From JALOAT01 sp041687015 (GTDB taxonomy: Bacteria > Pseudomonadota > Gammaproteobacteria > Thiohalomonadales > Thiohalomonadaceae), in NCBI GenBank assembly GCA_041687015.1, contig JAWLCT010000012.1:1-64000 (forward strand): a DNA stretch of 64,000 nucleotides, read 5' to 3'. This document shows, in pieces, positions 27,493-36,474 of the stretch (the first letter of the stretch is position 1; each line of letters begins with the position of its first letter). Under the pieces are notes generated by a model. That model was not told the DNA's origin. It saw nothing but the letters and a program-made list of their open reading frames with translations, and did not search any database. The position numbers were made by a program, and so were the translations under genes.

Positions 27493-29196
27493 ATGAAGGG
27501 CGGACCGGTCGCCAAGCCGCTACGCGTCCTCATTGTGGAGGATTCCCAGGACGACGCTTATTTTCTTCTGCGTGAGTTGCGTAAAGGTGGCTACGAACCG
27601 GAATATCTGCGCGTTGATACCCTCGGCGCCGTCAGTGAAGCCCTCACCGAAGAACGTTGGGAGCTGGTGATCTCCGATTACCGGCTGCCGCGCTTCACCG
27701 CCCTGGATGTGCTTGCCCTGGCGCGCGAGCGCGCCCTCGACCTCCCCATCATCGTCATCTCCGGCGCCATCGGCGAGGATCTCGCCGTGGAGACCATGCG
27801 CGCCGGTGCCCACGACTACATCATGAAAGACCGCATGGTGCGCCTGTGCCCGGCCATCGAGCGTGAACTGCGCGAGGCCGGGATTCGCCGTGAGCGCCAC
27901 CAGGCGGAACAGGCCCTGCGTGAGAGCGAAGCGCGGTTCCGTGAACTCACGGAAACCATTGCGGAGGTCTTCTGGATGATCGACCGCGGGCGCGGTCGCA
28001 TGATTTATGTCAGTCCCGTGTACGAGAAAATCTGGATGCGTTCATCGGCACCCCTGCGTGAACGGGCGTCGACCCTGCTCGATACCGTGCATCCGGAGGA
28101 TTACGATCGTGTGCACAACGCCCTGGAGTGCGACGGTTGGGCGGGATTCAACCTGGAGTACCGGATTCAGCTGCCGGACGGCGGCGAACGCTGGATTCAC
28201 ACCCGTTCATTCCCGGTGCGCGGGGACAACGGGGCAGTGCAACGCATTGCCGGGATCAGCACCGACATCACGGAACGCAAGCGCCTGGAGGCCGAAGCAC
28301 AGAAGCTCTCCCGCGCCTTGGAACAGACTGCCGACGCGGTCATGATCCTCGATCGGGACGGTCGCATCGAATACGTGAACAACGCCTTCGAAGACATGTC
28401 CGGCTACGGCCGTTCCGAAGTGCTGGGGCGTCAGCCCAAGTTTCTGCGCTCGGGGTATCAGGATGACGCCTTCTTTGCCCAGGTGTGGCGGACCCTGCGT
28501 GGTGGCCTGCCGTTCACCGACGTCTTCGTCAGCCGACGCAAGGACGGCGAACTGTATTACGAAGAGAAGACCCTCACGCCGGTGCGCGACGCCGGCGGCG
28601 ACATCACCCATTACGTTTCCACGGGCCGCGACATCACGCGGCGGCTGCGCATGCAGCAGCGCCTCCAACATGCGGCGCGCCACGATGCCACCAGCGGCCT
28701 GGCCAATCGCATCCTGTTCACCGAGCGCCTCGCGCAAGCGACCCTCAACGCGCGACGTCGGGGGCGCAGCGTCGGCGTGCTTTGCGTGGGCATCGATATC
28801 GCGGGTCTGCTGGGCGGCGATGCGAAGGCGCTGGAAGAGAAACTGCTGCCGGTCATTGCCGAGCGCCTGCGGGGCCTTTCCGGCCCCAAGGACGTGGTGG
28901 CGCGGCTGGAGCCTGACCAGTTCGCGCTGCTGCGTTGCGAAACGGACCCGGAGGCACTCGAGAGCGTGGCGCAGGACATCGTTGCCGCATTCGCAGAGCC
29001 GGTGCGTGCCCAGGGGTACGAATTATTCCTTAGTCCCAATGTGGGTATCAGTCTCTACCCCCGGGACACGGAGGAAACCGACGAACTGTTGCGCAATGCC
29101 GATTTGGCCATGCGGGCATCCCGTGAGCAACGCCGTACCGGCTACCGCTTCTTCTCCCACCAACTGTCTCCCTCCAGTAATCCTCCCGCCAGCTGA
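27493..29196 (+). CDS. Response regulator with two PAS domains and a degenerate GGDEF domain
   Basis: 567 residues. Receiver domain (about 8-125) with phospho-acceptor Asp62 (VISDYRLPRF) and the acidic pair near VEDSQDD, so it looks phosphorylatable. Two PAS domains (about 145-270 and 275-395) follow. The GGDEF fold (about 400-560) has EPDQF at residues 473-477 in place of GGDEF, losing both glycines and the catalytic Glu. It should not make c-di-GMP and may bind nucleotide or act by contact. No EAL domain. Start: AAGGAGGGG before the ATG. It lies 181 bp after the 7-PAS kinase on the same strand, so a kinase-regulator pair is likely (inference). Confidence 0.9.
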   Translation: MKGGPVAKPLRVLIVEDSQDDAYFLLRELRKGGYEPEYLRVDTLGAVSEALTEERWELVISDYRLPRFTALDVLALARERALDLPIIVISGAIGEDLAVETMRAGAHDYIMKDRMVRLCPAIERELREAGIRRERHQAEQALRESEARFRELTETIAEVFWMIDRGRGRMIYVSPVYEKIWMRSSAPLRERASTLLDTVHPEDYDRVHNALECDGWAGFNLEYRIQLPDGGERWIHTRSFPVRGDNGAVQRIAGISTDITERKRLEAEAQKLSRALEQTADAVMILDRDGRIEYVNNAFEDMSGYGRSEVLGRQPKFLRSGYQDDAFFAQVWRTLRGGLPFTDVFVSRRKDGELYYEEKTLTPVRDAGGDITHYVSTGRDITRRLRMQQRLQHAARHDATSGLANRILFTERLAQATLNARRRGRSVGVLCVGIDIAGLLGGDAKALEEKLLPVIAERLRGLSGPKDVVARLEPDQFALLRCETDPEALESVAQDIVAAFAEPVRAQGYELFLSPNVGISLYPRDTEETDELLRNADLAMRASREQRRTGYRFFSHQLSPSSNPPAS

Positions 29197-29198
29197 TT

Positions 29199-29225
29199 TA
29201 AGGTTTGTCCCTACCGGGCCGATAT
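29199..29225 (+). promoter_or_regulatory. Sigma-28 (FliA) promoter of the chemoreceptor gene
   Basis: TAAGGTTT, 11-bp spacer, GCCGATAT: 7 of 8 at each box against the FliA consensus TAAAGTTT-N11-GCCGATAA, with the exact consensus spacing. It lies about 130 bases upstream of the chemoreceptor start. This puts the receptor in a flagellar/chemotaxis regulon and implies a flagellated organism. Confidence 0.8.
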
Positions 29226-29363
29226 GTCTTATCATCAGGCCGTGTGAACTGCGTCACAAAACCAATAAGCCAGAAGCGGTCGCAGTGAAGTCTGGGACGG
29301 TGTAGCGCGCGCCGTTACTGCCGCCCCTGTTACCACCGCTATGGGTAGAGCTGAGAAAGATCT

Positions 29364-30989
29364 ATGAGCGATCACGGTCGTCGTATCCAGGGCCTGTCGG
29401 TCCGCGCCAAAGTGAGCCTCGCACTGGCCGCCGCTTTCCTGCTGGTGCTGGTAGCCTCACTGAGTTTCGTCGCCCGCAGCGAGCGCGAGCTTATCGAGCA
29501 GGTCATCACCCAACAGACCCTGGATACGGCCGATTCCTACTTCGACAGTTTCAACATCCTCATGATCACCGGCACCATGGGGAACCGCGATGCCCTGCGC
29601 CAGAAGATCCTGGAGCGCCCCGGCATCCTGGATGCCCGGATGATTCGGCACAAGTCCATCAACGATGTTTACGGGCCGGGGCTGCCGGAAGAGCAAGCCG
29701 CGGACGACATCGATCGGCGCGCCCTCACCGGCGAAAAGATCCTGCGCATCGACGACACGCCCAAGGGGCGTGTGCTCACGGTGGCCGAACCCATTCTCGC
29801 CAGCGAGAATTACCGCGGAACCAACTGTCTGCTTTGCCACCAGGTCCCGGTGAACAGCGTGCTCGGGGCGGTGCGCATCAGCTATTCGCTGGAGCAACTC
29901 GATGGCCAGATAAGCAGGGACTTGCTTACGTCGGGCGGCGTTCAGCTGGGGCTGTTCCTGCTGGGTTTCGCCATCCTGTTCGGTTTGCTTCAGCGTGTGG
30001 TGATCGGTCCCATCAACCGGCTGCGCAAGACCATGGAAGACATTGAGCACGACTCGGACCTCAGCCGGCGCATCGAGGTGGCGGCGCGTGACGAAATTGG
30101 ACAGATGGCCGAAGCCTTCAATCGGATGGTGAGCAAGTTCCGCGACAGCCTGGCGCACGTGAGCGAGGCTACGCAGCAACTGGCCGGCTCCGCGACACGG
30201 GTGTCGGATGTATCCCACGCGACGGTGCAGGCGGTGCTCGAGCAGCAGCGGGAGACCGATCAGGTCGCCACCGCCATGAACGAGATGACCAGCACGGTGC
30301 AGGAAGTGGCCCGGAATGCGACCCGCACGGCGGACGCCTCCCAGGGTGCCAACGGCGAGGCCAGAAACGGCGCCCTGGTGGCCACCGAGGCCTTGGGCGG
30401 TATCGAAGTGCTGATGCAGGAGATCCAGCGTGCGGCCGACGCGGTGCACGAGCTGGACGAGAAGAGTGAAGGCATCAACACCGTGCTCGAGGTGATCCGG
30501 GGCATCGCCGAACAGACCAATCTGCTGGCCCTCAACGCCGCCATCGAGGCGGCCCGTGCAGGCGAGCAGGGGCGTGGTTTCGCAGTGGTGGCCGACGAGG
30601 TCCGCAGCCTGGCCAACCGCTCGCACGGTGCCACTGAGGAAATCCGCCAGCTCATCGACCAGCTTCACTCGGGCGTACGGGATGCGGTGCGGGCGATGGG
30701 CCTCGCCGAGGCCAAGGCCAAGGAAGGATCGGACATGGTGGAGCGCAGCGCCGAATCCCTGGCGGCCATCGCCGGCGAGGTGAGCACCATCAGCGACATG
30801 AACACACAGATCGCCACGGCCGCCGAGGAACAGAGTGCGGTCGCGGAAGAAATCAATCGCAACGTCGTCAACATCAGCCAGTTGGCCGATCAGACCTCCG
30901 AGGGCGCCAAACAGACGTCCCAGGTGAGCGAGGAACTGGTCAGACTGGCAGAACAACTGCAAAGCGCGGTGAACCGCTTCCGGGTGTAG
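29364..30989 (+). CDS. Methyl-accepting chemotaxis protein with periplasmic c-type haem motif
   Basis: 541 residues. TM1 (about 17-38), a periplasmic sensor (about 39-189), TM2 (about 190-212), HAMP (about 213-266) and the signalling coiled coil with the conserved tip EQTNLLALNAAIEAARAGEQ. The sensor contains Cys155-Leu-Leu-Cys158-His159 (NCLLCHQVP), a c-type haem attachment motif, so the receptor probably carries covalent haem and senses oxygen, redox state or a small gas. Haem chemoreceptors such as DcrA are known, so the principle is established; this receptor's ligand is not. A sigma-28 promoter precedes it and an intrinsic terminator follows. Confidence 0.92.
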   Translation: MSDHGRRIQGLSVRAKVSLALAAAFLLVLVASLSFVARSERELIEQVITQQTLDTADSYFDSFNILMITGTMGNRDALRQKILERPGILDARMIRHKSINDVYGPGLPEEQAADDIDRRALTGEKILRIDDTPKGRVLTVAEPILASENYRGTNCLLCHQVPVNSVLGAVRISYSLEQLDGQISRDLLTSGGVQLGLFLLGFAILFGLLQRVVIGPINRLRKTMEDIEHDSDLSRRIEVAARDEIGQMAEAFNRMVSKFRDSLAHVSEATQQLAGSATRVSDVSHATVQAVLEQQRETDQVATAMNEMTSTVQEVARNATRTADASQGANGEARNGALVATEALGGIEVLMQEIQRAADAVHELDEKSEGINTVLEVIRGIAEQTNLLALNAAIEAARAGEQGRGFAVVADEVRSLANRSHGATEEIRQLIDQLHSGVRDAVRAMGLAEAKAKEGSDMVERSAESLAAIAGEVSTISDMNTQIATAAEEQSAVAEEINRNVVNISQLADQTSEGAKQTSQVSEELVRLAEQLQSAVNRFRV

Positions 30990-31017
30990 TTCCGGCGGCG
31001 GGCCATGCCTGGATGCA

Positions 31018-31046
31018 GGGGAGGCGGTTGCCTCCCCTTGAATTTT
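31018..31046 (+). terminator. Intrinsic terminator of the chemoreceptor gene
   Basis: GGGGAGGC / GCCTCCCC perfect 8-bp stem, GGTT loop, then TTGAATTTTTT. It starts 29 bases after the stop codon. Confidence 0.85.
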
Positions 31047-31073
31047 TTCTGGCCCGACCCGATTAACGTGAGG

Positions 31074-31095
31074 TATATTAGCAAAAGCTAATATA
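31074..31095 (+). promoter_or_regulatory. AT-rich operator-like palindrome before the RND pump
   Basis: TATATTAGC and GCTAATATA form a perfect 9-bp inverted repeat around AAAA, 32 bases before the adaptor start. It stands out as an AT island in GC-rich DNA. The shape and place suit an operator of an ArsR- or TetR-type repressor overlapping a promoter. No such regulator lies next to it. Confidence 0.6.
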
Positions 31096-31126
31096 TATTT
31101 CCGTTTTATCACAGGGGGTTTTGCCA

Positions 31127-32137
31127 ATGCGCATGATGCGTGCCATAGCGGCGGCAGTGTTGCTGGGAACGTGGACAGCGGCTCAGGGTCAGGAACCCGC
31201 GCTGCCTTTCGATGTAACGGCCGTGAGTCTCGAAACGGTGGTCCAGGAGGACGAGTTCGACGCCCTGGTCGAGGCCGTCAACCAGTCGACCGTTTCCGCC
31301 CAGACATCCGGTCGTGTGGTGGAAATCAACTTCGACGTGGACGACTACGTTGAAAAAGGCGCGGTGATCCTGCGCATGCGCAGCGCCGAGCAACGCGCCG
31401 GCGTGGCGGCCGCTGAAGCCCGCGCCCGCGAGGCAAAGGCCGAGTTCGACCGGGTGAAGGACCTGGTGGACAAGCAGCTGCTCGCCAAGGCGGCCTACGA
31501 CAAGGCCGAGGCCGCTCTCAAGGCCGCCAATGCGGCCCTGGCGCAGGCCCGTGAGGGGCTTGGCTACACCGTGGTGCGCGCCCCCTACAGCGGCTTCGTG
31601 GTGGAACGCCACATCGAAGTGGGCGAGACCGCCAGTCCCGGCCAGCCGCTCATGACCGGCATCTCACTGAACGCCCTGCGCGCCACCGCCAGTGTGCCCC
31701 AGGCACATATCGCCACCGTGCGCGCCCTGGCCCGCGCCCGCGTAATCCTGCCCAACGGCGAGAGTCTGGCGGGCAAGTCCGTCACCATCAGCCCCTTCGC
31801 CGATCCCCAGAGCCATACCTTCAAGGTGCGCGTCGACCTGCCCGAGGGTGAGCAGAAGGGGGTTTACCCCGGCATGTTCGCCAAGGTGGCCTTCGCGACC
31901 GGCGAGATGCAGGCACTGCTGGTGCCGGTGCAGGCCGTGGTTCACCGCTCCGAGGTGACGGCGGTTTATGTGGTGGATGCCCAGGGCAAGGTCAGCTTCC
32001 GTCAAATCCGTGGGGGCGCCCGTCATGGCGATCGGGTGGAAGTGCTGGCCGGCCTGGCCGCGGGCGAACGCGTGGCGCTCGATCCTATCCGCGCGGGCGT
32101 GATCCTCAAGGAACAGCGCGCAGGTAAGGGCTCATGA
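31127..32137 (+). CDS. RND efflux periplasmic adaptor (membrane fusion protein)
   Basis: 336 residues. A signal peptide (MRMMRAIAAAVLLGTWTAAQG) is followed by lipoyl half-motifs (TSGRVVEINFDVDDYVEKGA and VRAPYSGFVVERHIEVGE), an alpha-hairpin between them (about 85-145), and beta-barrel and membrane-proximal domains. It has no lipobox. It links the inner-membrane pump at 32134 to an outer-membrane channel, which is not in the window. ATG at 31127 is preferred over TTG at 31121 because AGGGGG lies eight bases before it. Its stop overlaps the pump start (ATGA). Confidence 0.92.
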   Translation: MRMMRAIAAAVLLGTWTAAQGQEPALPFDVTAVSLETVVQEDEFDALVEAVNQSTVSAQTSGRVVEINFDVDDYVEKGAVILRMRSAEQRAGVAAAEARAREAKAEFDRVKDLVDKQLLAKAAYDKAEAALKAANAALAQAREGLGYTVVRAPYSGFVVERHIEVGETASPGQPLMTGISLNALRATASVPQAHIATVRALARARVILPNGESLAGKSVTISPFADPQSHTFKVRVDLPEGEQKGVYPGMFAKVAFATGEMQALLVPVQAVVHRSEVTAVYVVDAQGKVSFRQIRGGARHGDRVEVLAGLAAGERVALDPIRAGVILKEQRAGKGS

Positions 32138-35100
32138 TCGGCAAGCTCGGCATCTCCGGTTCCATCGCCAAGCGCTTCCTCGTCACCGAGATCACGCCGT
32201 TGCTGGCCCTGGTGGGCCTGTTGCTGGGCGTGTTCGCGGTGCTCATCACCCCGCGCGAGGAAGAGCCGCAGATCAACGTCACCTTCGCTAACATCTTCAT
32301 CCCCTATCCGGGGGCGTCCGCCAATGAGGTGGAACACCTGGTCAGCACGCCCGCGGAGCAGATCCTTTCCGAGATCGAGGGCGTGGAACACGTGTACTCG
32401 GTGTCGCAGCCGGGCATGTCCGTGCTCACCGTGCAATACGAAGTGGGTGAGGACCGCACCGGTGCCATCGTGCGCCTGTACAACGCCATTTTCTCCAAGG
32501 GCGATTGGCTGCCCGCCAACATGGGCGTGGGCCAGCCCATCATCAAGCCCAAGGGCATCGACGACGTACCCATCGTCACGCTCACCCTGTGGAGTGACGA
32601 TGAGACCGTGGGCGGCTATGAGCTGCAACAGGTGGCGCACGCCATCGAGTCTGAACTCAAGCGCGTGAAAGGCACCCGTGACATCTACACCCTGGGTGGC
32701 CCCGACCAGGTGGTGCACGTGTTGCTCGACCCGGTGAAACTGGCCGGCTACAACATCGCCGTCGACGACCTGCGCAACGCGCTGCAGTTGTCCAACGCCA
32801 CCCGCCCGTCGGGTGCTCTGGTCAGCAATAACCGCGAAGTGCTGGTGCAGGCCGGCACCTTCCTGTCCTCCGTGGACGAAATCAGCTCGTTGGTCGTTGG
32901 GGTGCACGAGAACCGGCCCGTTTACCTTCATGATGTGGCCACTATTCGCCATGGTGCCGACCAGCCCGAACAATACGTTTGGTTCGGCACCGGCCCCTCG
33001 GCGGCAGGAAAGGGCATCACCACGTCCGGTGAATCGCCGGCGGTGACCATCGCCATTGCCAAGCAGCCCGGCACCAACGCGGTGCAGATCGCCGAGCAGG
33101 TGATCGAGCGTTTCGAGCAGCTCAAGGGCACCTTCGTACCCGACGGCGTGCAGGCCACGGTGACCCGCGACTACGGCGCCACGGCCAACGAAAAGGCCAA
33201 CAAGCTGGTGGGCAAGCTCATCTTTGCCACCCTTTCGGTGGTGGGGTTGGTGCTGCTGACGCTCGGCTGGCGCGAGTCCTTCATCGTAGGGTTGGCGGTG
33301 GTCATCACCCTGGCAGCCACACTGTTCGCCTCCTGGGCCTGGGGTTTCACGCTCAACCGCGTGTCGCTGTTCGCGCTCATCTTCTCCATCGGTATCCTGG
33401 TGGACGACGCCATCGTGGTGGTGGAGAACATTCATCGTCACATGCAAATGGGCGACAAAAAGCTGCTCGAGGCCATTCCCGTGGCCGTTGACGAAGTGGG
33501 CGGCCCCACCATTCTCGCCACGCTGACGGTCATCGCGGCGCTGTTGCCCATGGCCTTCGTCACCGGTCTGATGGGCCCGTACATGAGCCCCATTCCCATC
33601 AACGCCAGTATCGGCATGCTGATTTCCCTGGCGGTGGCCTTCGTGTTCACGCCTTGGCTGTCCAACGTGATGCTGCGCAACACGACCATCGGCCATCACC
33701 ACGGCCCGGCCATCGACACCGGCTGGCTTTACCGGTTGTTCGACAAGCGCGTGCGTCCGTTCCTGCGCGGTTGCGACGGTTCGCCGCGCCGGCGGAAGCT
33801 GTTGCTCGGCGTACTCGGCCTCATCGTATTCTCCGTCGGCCTGGCCGGTGTGAAGCTGGTGGTGCTCAAGATGCTGCCCTTCGACAACAAGTCGGAGTTT
33901 CAGGTGGTGGTGGACATGCCCGAGGGCACCAGCGTCGAACACACCGCGCGCGTGCTGGGCGAACTGGGCGCTTATCTGGCCACGGTGCCCGAAGTCACCG
34001 ACTACCAGGCCTACGCAGGCACGGCCTCGCCCATCAACTTCAACGGCCTGGTGCGCCAGTACTACCTGCGCGAAGGGGCCAGCGTGGGCGACATCCAGGT
34101 GAACCTGGCGGAGAAGCATCTACGTGACCGCAAGAGCCACGAGATCGCACTGTCGGTGCGCGAGCCGTTGCAGGAAATCGGTCGCCGGCTCGGCGCCAAC
34201 GTGAAGGTGGTGGAAGTGCCGCCGGGCCCGCCGGTCCAGGCACCGCTGGTGGCCGAGGTGTACGGCATCGACTACGCGGGCCAGATCCGCGTGGCGAAGG
34301 AGATCCGTCAGGTGTTCGAGAGCACGCCGGACATCGTCGACGTGGATGATTCCGTCGAGGAGCCCGCACCCAAGCTCATCGTGCGCGTGGATCAGCAAAA
34401 AGCCGCGTTGCTCGGCGTGGCGCAGCAGAGTGTGGTAGGTGCCTTGTCCGCAGCGCTATCCGGCGACGATGCGTCGTATCTGCATGGCCAGAGCGCCAAA
34501 TACCCGCAGCCCGTGCGGCTGGAATTGCCGGTGGCGGACAAGGCGAGCATCGACAAGGTGTTGCGCATCCGGGTGCGTGCGCAGGACGGCAAGCTCATTC
34601 CGCTGTCGGAAATTGCCCGCGTGCAACACACCGAGCGCGAGCACGCCATTTACCACAAGGATTTGATGCAGGTGGTATTCGTGACCGGCGACATGGCCGG
34701 TGAGCTGGACAGCCCGCTTTACGGCATGTTCGACATCCTGTTCGAGCTCAAGGACAAGGTGCTCGGCCACGGCGATACCGTGAACCAGACGCTCATCTCC
34801 GCGCCTGAGAATCCGTACGAATACACCGTGAAGTGGGATGGCGAGTGGCAGGTTACTTACGAAACCTTCCGTGACATGGGTATCGCCTACGGCGTGGGCC
34901 TGATTCTCATCTATTTGCTGGTGGTGGCCCAGTTCCGTTCCTACCTGGTGCCCATCATCATCATGGCGCCCATCCCGCTGACCATCATCGGTGTCATGCC
35001 GGGTCATGCTCTGCTGTCCATGTTCGGAATGGACGCCAAGTTCACGGCCACGTCCATGATCGGCATGATTGCGCTGGCCGGTATCATCGTGCGCAACTCC

Positions 35101-35385
35101 ATCCTGCTGGTGGACTTCATCAACCAGCAGGTGCGCGAGGGCATCGAGTTCGAAGAGGCGGTGATCCGCTCGGGCGTAGTTCGCGCCAAGCCCATCGTGC
35201 TCACCGGCCTCGCCGCCATGATTGGTGCGTTCTTTATCGTGGATGATCCCATCTTCAGTGGCTTGGCCGTATCGCTGATCTTCGGCATCCTGGTTTCGAC
35301 GCTGCTGACCCTGGTGGTCATTCCGGTCATGTATTACGCCTTCATGTACAAGAAGGTCGACTGGATTCGCGCGCAGACGGCATAA
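32134..35385 (+). CDS. RND-family efflux pump, inner-membrane permease
   Basis: 1083 residues with the duplicated RND plan: TM1, a large periplasmic loop, a TM2-6 block, then TM7, a second loop and a TM8-12 block. The TM4 motif GILVDDAIVVVENIHRHM carries the proton-relay Asp pair. The repeat-1 segment FANIFIPYPGASANEVE and TREEEP-like start place it with proton-driven multidrug/organic efflux (HAE1-like), not heavy-metal CusA types. Start ATG overlaps the adaptor stop by four bases. No tolC-like gene follows; a shared outer-membrane channel encoded elsewhere is likely. Substrate unknown. Confidence 0.93.
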   Translation: MIGKLGISGSIAKRFLVTEITPLLALVGLLLGVFAVLITPREEEPQINVTFANIFIPYPGASANEVEHLVSTPAEQILSEIEGVEHVYSVSQPGMSVLTVQYEVGEDRTGAIVRLYNAIFSKGDWLPANMGVGQPIIKPKGIDDVPIVTLTLWSDDETVGGYELQQVAHAIESELKRVKGTRDIYTLGGPDQVVHVLLDPVKLAGYNIAVDDLRNALQLSNATRPSGALVSNNREVLVQAGTFLSSVDEISSLVVGVHENRPVYLHDVATIRHGADQPEQYVWFGTGPSAAGKGITTSGESPAVTIAIAKQPGTNAVQIAEQVIERFEQLKGTFVPDGVQATVTRDYGATANEKANKLVGKLIFATLSVVGLVLLTLGWRESFIVGLAVVITLAATLFASWAWGFTLNRVSLFALIFSIGILVDDAIVVVENIHRHMQMGDKKLLEAIPVAVDEVGGPTILATLTVIAALLPMAFVTGLMGPYMSPIPINASIGMLISLAVAFVFTPWLSNVMLRNTTIGHHHGPAIDTGWLYRLFDKRVRPFLRGCDGSPRRRKLLLGVLGLIVFSVGLAGVKLVVLKMLPFDNKSEFQVVVDMPEGTSVEHTARVLGELGAYLATVPEVTDYQAYAGTASPINFNGLVRQYYLREGASVGDIQVNLAEKHLRDRKSHEIALSVREPLQEIGRRLGANVKVVEVPPGPPVQAPLVAEVYGIDYAGQIRVAKEIRQVFESTPDIVDVDDSVEEPAPKLIVRVDQQKAALLGVAQQSVVGALSAALSGDDASYLHGQSAKYPQPVRLELPVADKASIDKVLRIRVRAQDGKLIPLSEIARVQHTEREHAIYHKDLMQVVFVTGDMAGELDSPLYGMFDILFELKDKVLGHGDTVNQTLISAPENPYEYTVKWDGEWQVTYETFRDMGIAYGVGLILIYLLVVAQFRSYLVPIIIMAPIPLTIIGVMPGHALLSMFGMDAKFTATSMIGMIALAGIIVRNSILLVDFINQQVREGIEFEEAVIRSGVVRAKPIVLTGLAAMIGAFFIVDDPIFSGLAVSLIFGILVSTLLTLVVIPVMYYAFMYKKVDWIRAQTA

Positions 35386-35429
35386 GTGCCAAGCTACCTC
35401 CGTAAATGAAGGCAAACGGCCGAAGAGAA

Positions 35430-35654
35430 AAGCATTAACCACGGGGAACACGGGGGACACGGGGAAAGGCAAGGACAAGTCAACGCTTGGCGTCTACTTG
35501 AAAGGGGTGGTGCAAACCTATGGGTGCGAGCTTCTGCTCGCAACGCGCTCACGAGTTCTTCTGGCCAAAGCATCGCGAGCGGACGCTCGCTCCCACACAG
35601 GCCTGAGATCTTTCCCCCGTTCCCCGTGTCCCCCGTGGTTTGGCTTTATTCTTC
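35430..35654. repeat. 9-bp-unit inverted-repeat element, locus D, enclosing a REP pair
   Basis: Left arm 35437-35464 (AACCACGGGG AACACGGGGG ACACGGGG) preceded by GAAAAGCATT. Right arm 35611-35640 (CCCCCGTTCCCCGTGTCCCC onward to GTGGTT) followed by TGGCTTTATTC. The two arms pair over nearly 30 bp. The loop contains an inverted REP-like pair (35521-35597). It lies between the convergent RND permease and murI genes. Confidence 0.85.
35521..35597. repeat. REP-like inverted pair nested inside locus D
   Basis: 35521-35546 reads TGGGTGCGAGC…GCTCGCAACGC; 35572-35597 reads ATCGCGAGCGGACGCTCGCT then CCCACA. The second is a diverged reverse complement of the first (TGTGGGAGCGAGC…). Two facing palindromes with a 25-bp spacer match a REPIN-like arrangement. 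Confidence 0.65.
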
Positions 35655-35673
35655 GTTTGGCGGACGCGCTCCG

Positions 35674-36474
35674 TCAGAGCGCGATCGCCTCGGGCGAGGG
35701 GTCTTCTCCCCAGATGGCGCGGATGGCCGGCAAGGCCGGTTCGACCGGGCCCGTGGTGAGGATGCGTACGTGGCCGGGTTGATCTGCGTTGCTCAACTGG
35801 CCGGCCTCGGCGAGCCGCCTTTGCACCTGACGCGCTACGGCGCCGCCGGTGTCGATGACCGCGACCTTGGGACCGGCCACGGCCTCAATGAGCGGGCGTA
35901 GTGGCGGAAAATGGGTACAGCCGAGGATCAGGGTGTCCGCGCCCTGTGCGAGCAGGGGCTCCACACAGGTGCGCACCACGTGGCGGGCGCGATCCGAGCG
36001 GATGTCCCCGCGTTCGACGAGATCGACCAGCTCAGGGCTCGGCCGGCTGATGACTTCCACGTTCTCCGCGAAGCGAGCGAGTAGCGCCGCATAGCGTGTG
36101 CTCTTCAGGGTGCCGGCGGTGGCGAGCACGCCCACCACACCCTTGCGGGTGGCCTCGGCGGCGGGTTTCACCGCCGGCTCCATGCCGATGATGGGTACCG
36201 CGAATTCCTCGCGCAGACCCGCCACGGCCGCGGCGGTCGCGGTATTACAAGCCACCACCACGGCCTTCGCGCCCTGCGCTACAAGCCAGCCCGTAATCAC
36301 GCGTGAACGCTCGCAGATCTGTTCCGGCGGGCGTGGGCCGTAGGGCACCCAGGCGGTATCCGCGATATAGAGCAGGTCTTCGGCAGGGAGCAGCAGACGG
36401 ATCTGGCGCAGGACGGAAAGGCCGCCCACACCGGAATCGAAGACGCCGACGGGTTGCGAAACAGTGCCGATCAT
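35674..36474 (-). CDS. murI: Glutamate racemase
   Basis: 266 residues; interconverts L- and D-glutamate for peptidoglycan synthesis. FDSGVGGLSV at the N-terminus, catalytic cysteines in VVACNTATA and ILGCTHFP. Length matches the family (about 265-285). ATG at 36474 (MIGTVSQPVGVFDSGVGG) fits the family start; no strong ribosome-binding site is visible and an upstream GTG (36477) or ATG (36501) is possible. Divergent from the LysR gene (101-bp gap). Its 3' end faces locus D. Confidence 0.93.
   Translation of the reverse strand: MIGTVSQPVGVFDSGVGGLSVLRQIRLLLPAEDLLYIADTAWVPYGPRPPEQICERSRVITGWLVAQGAKAVVVACNTATAAAVAGLREEFAVPIIGMEPAVKPAAEATRKGVVGVLATAGTLKSTRYAALLARFAENVEVISRPSPELVDLVERGDIRSDRARHVVRTCVEPLLAQGADTLILGCTHFPPLRPLIEAVAGPKVAVIDTGGAVARQVQRRLAEAGQLSNADQPGHVRILTTGPVEPALPAIRAIWGEDPSPEAIAL

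Noticed and set aside
27493..29196. Active diguanylate cyclase
   Set aside because: The site is EPDQF, lacking both glycines and the catalytic acid.
31018..31100. Riboswitch upstream of the RND pump
   Set aside because: The stems are explained as the chemoreceptor terminator and a simple palindrome; no known riboswitch core is visible.
32023..34119. 698-residue open frame opposite the RND permease
   Set aside because: It lies wholly antisense to a clearly conserved pump gene. The His/Gln/Gly-rich composition is typical of a GC-rich shadow frame, with no domain.
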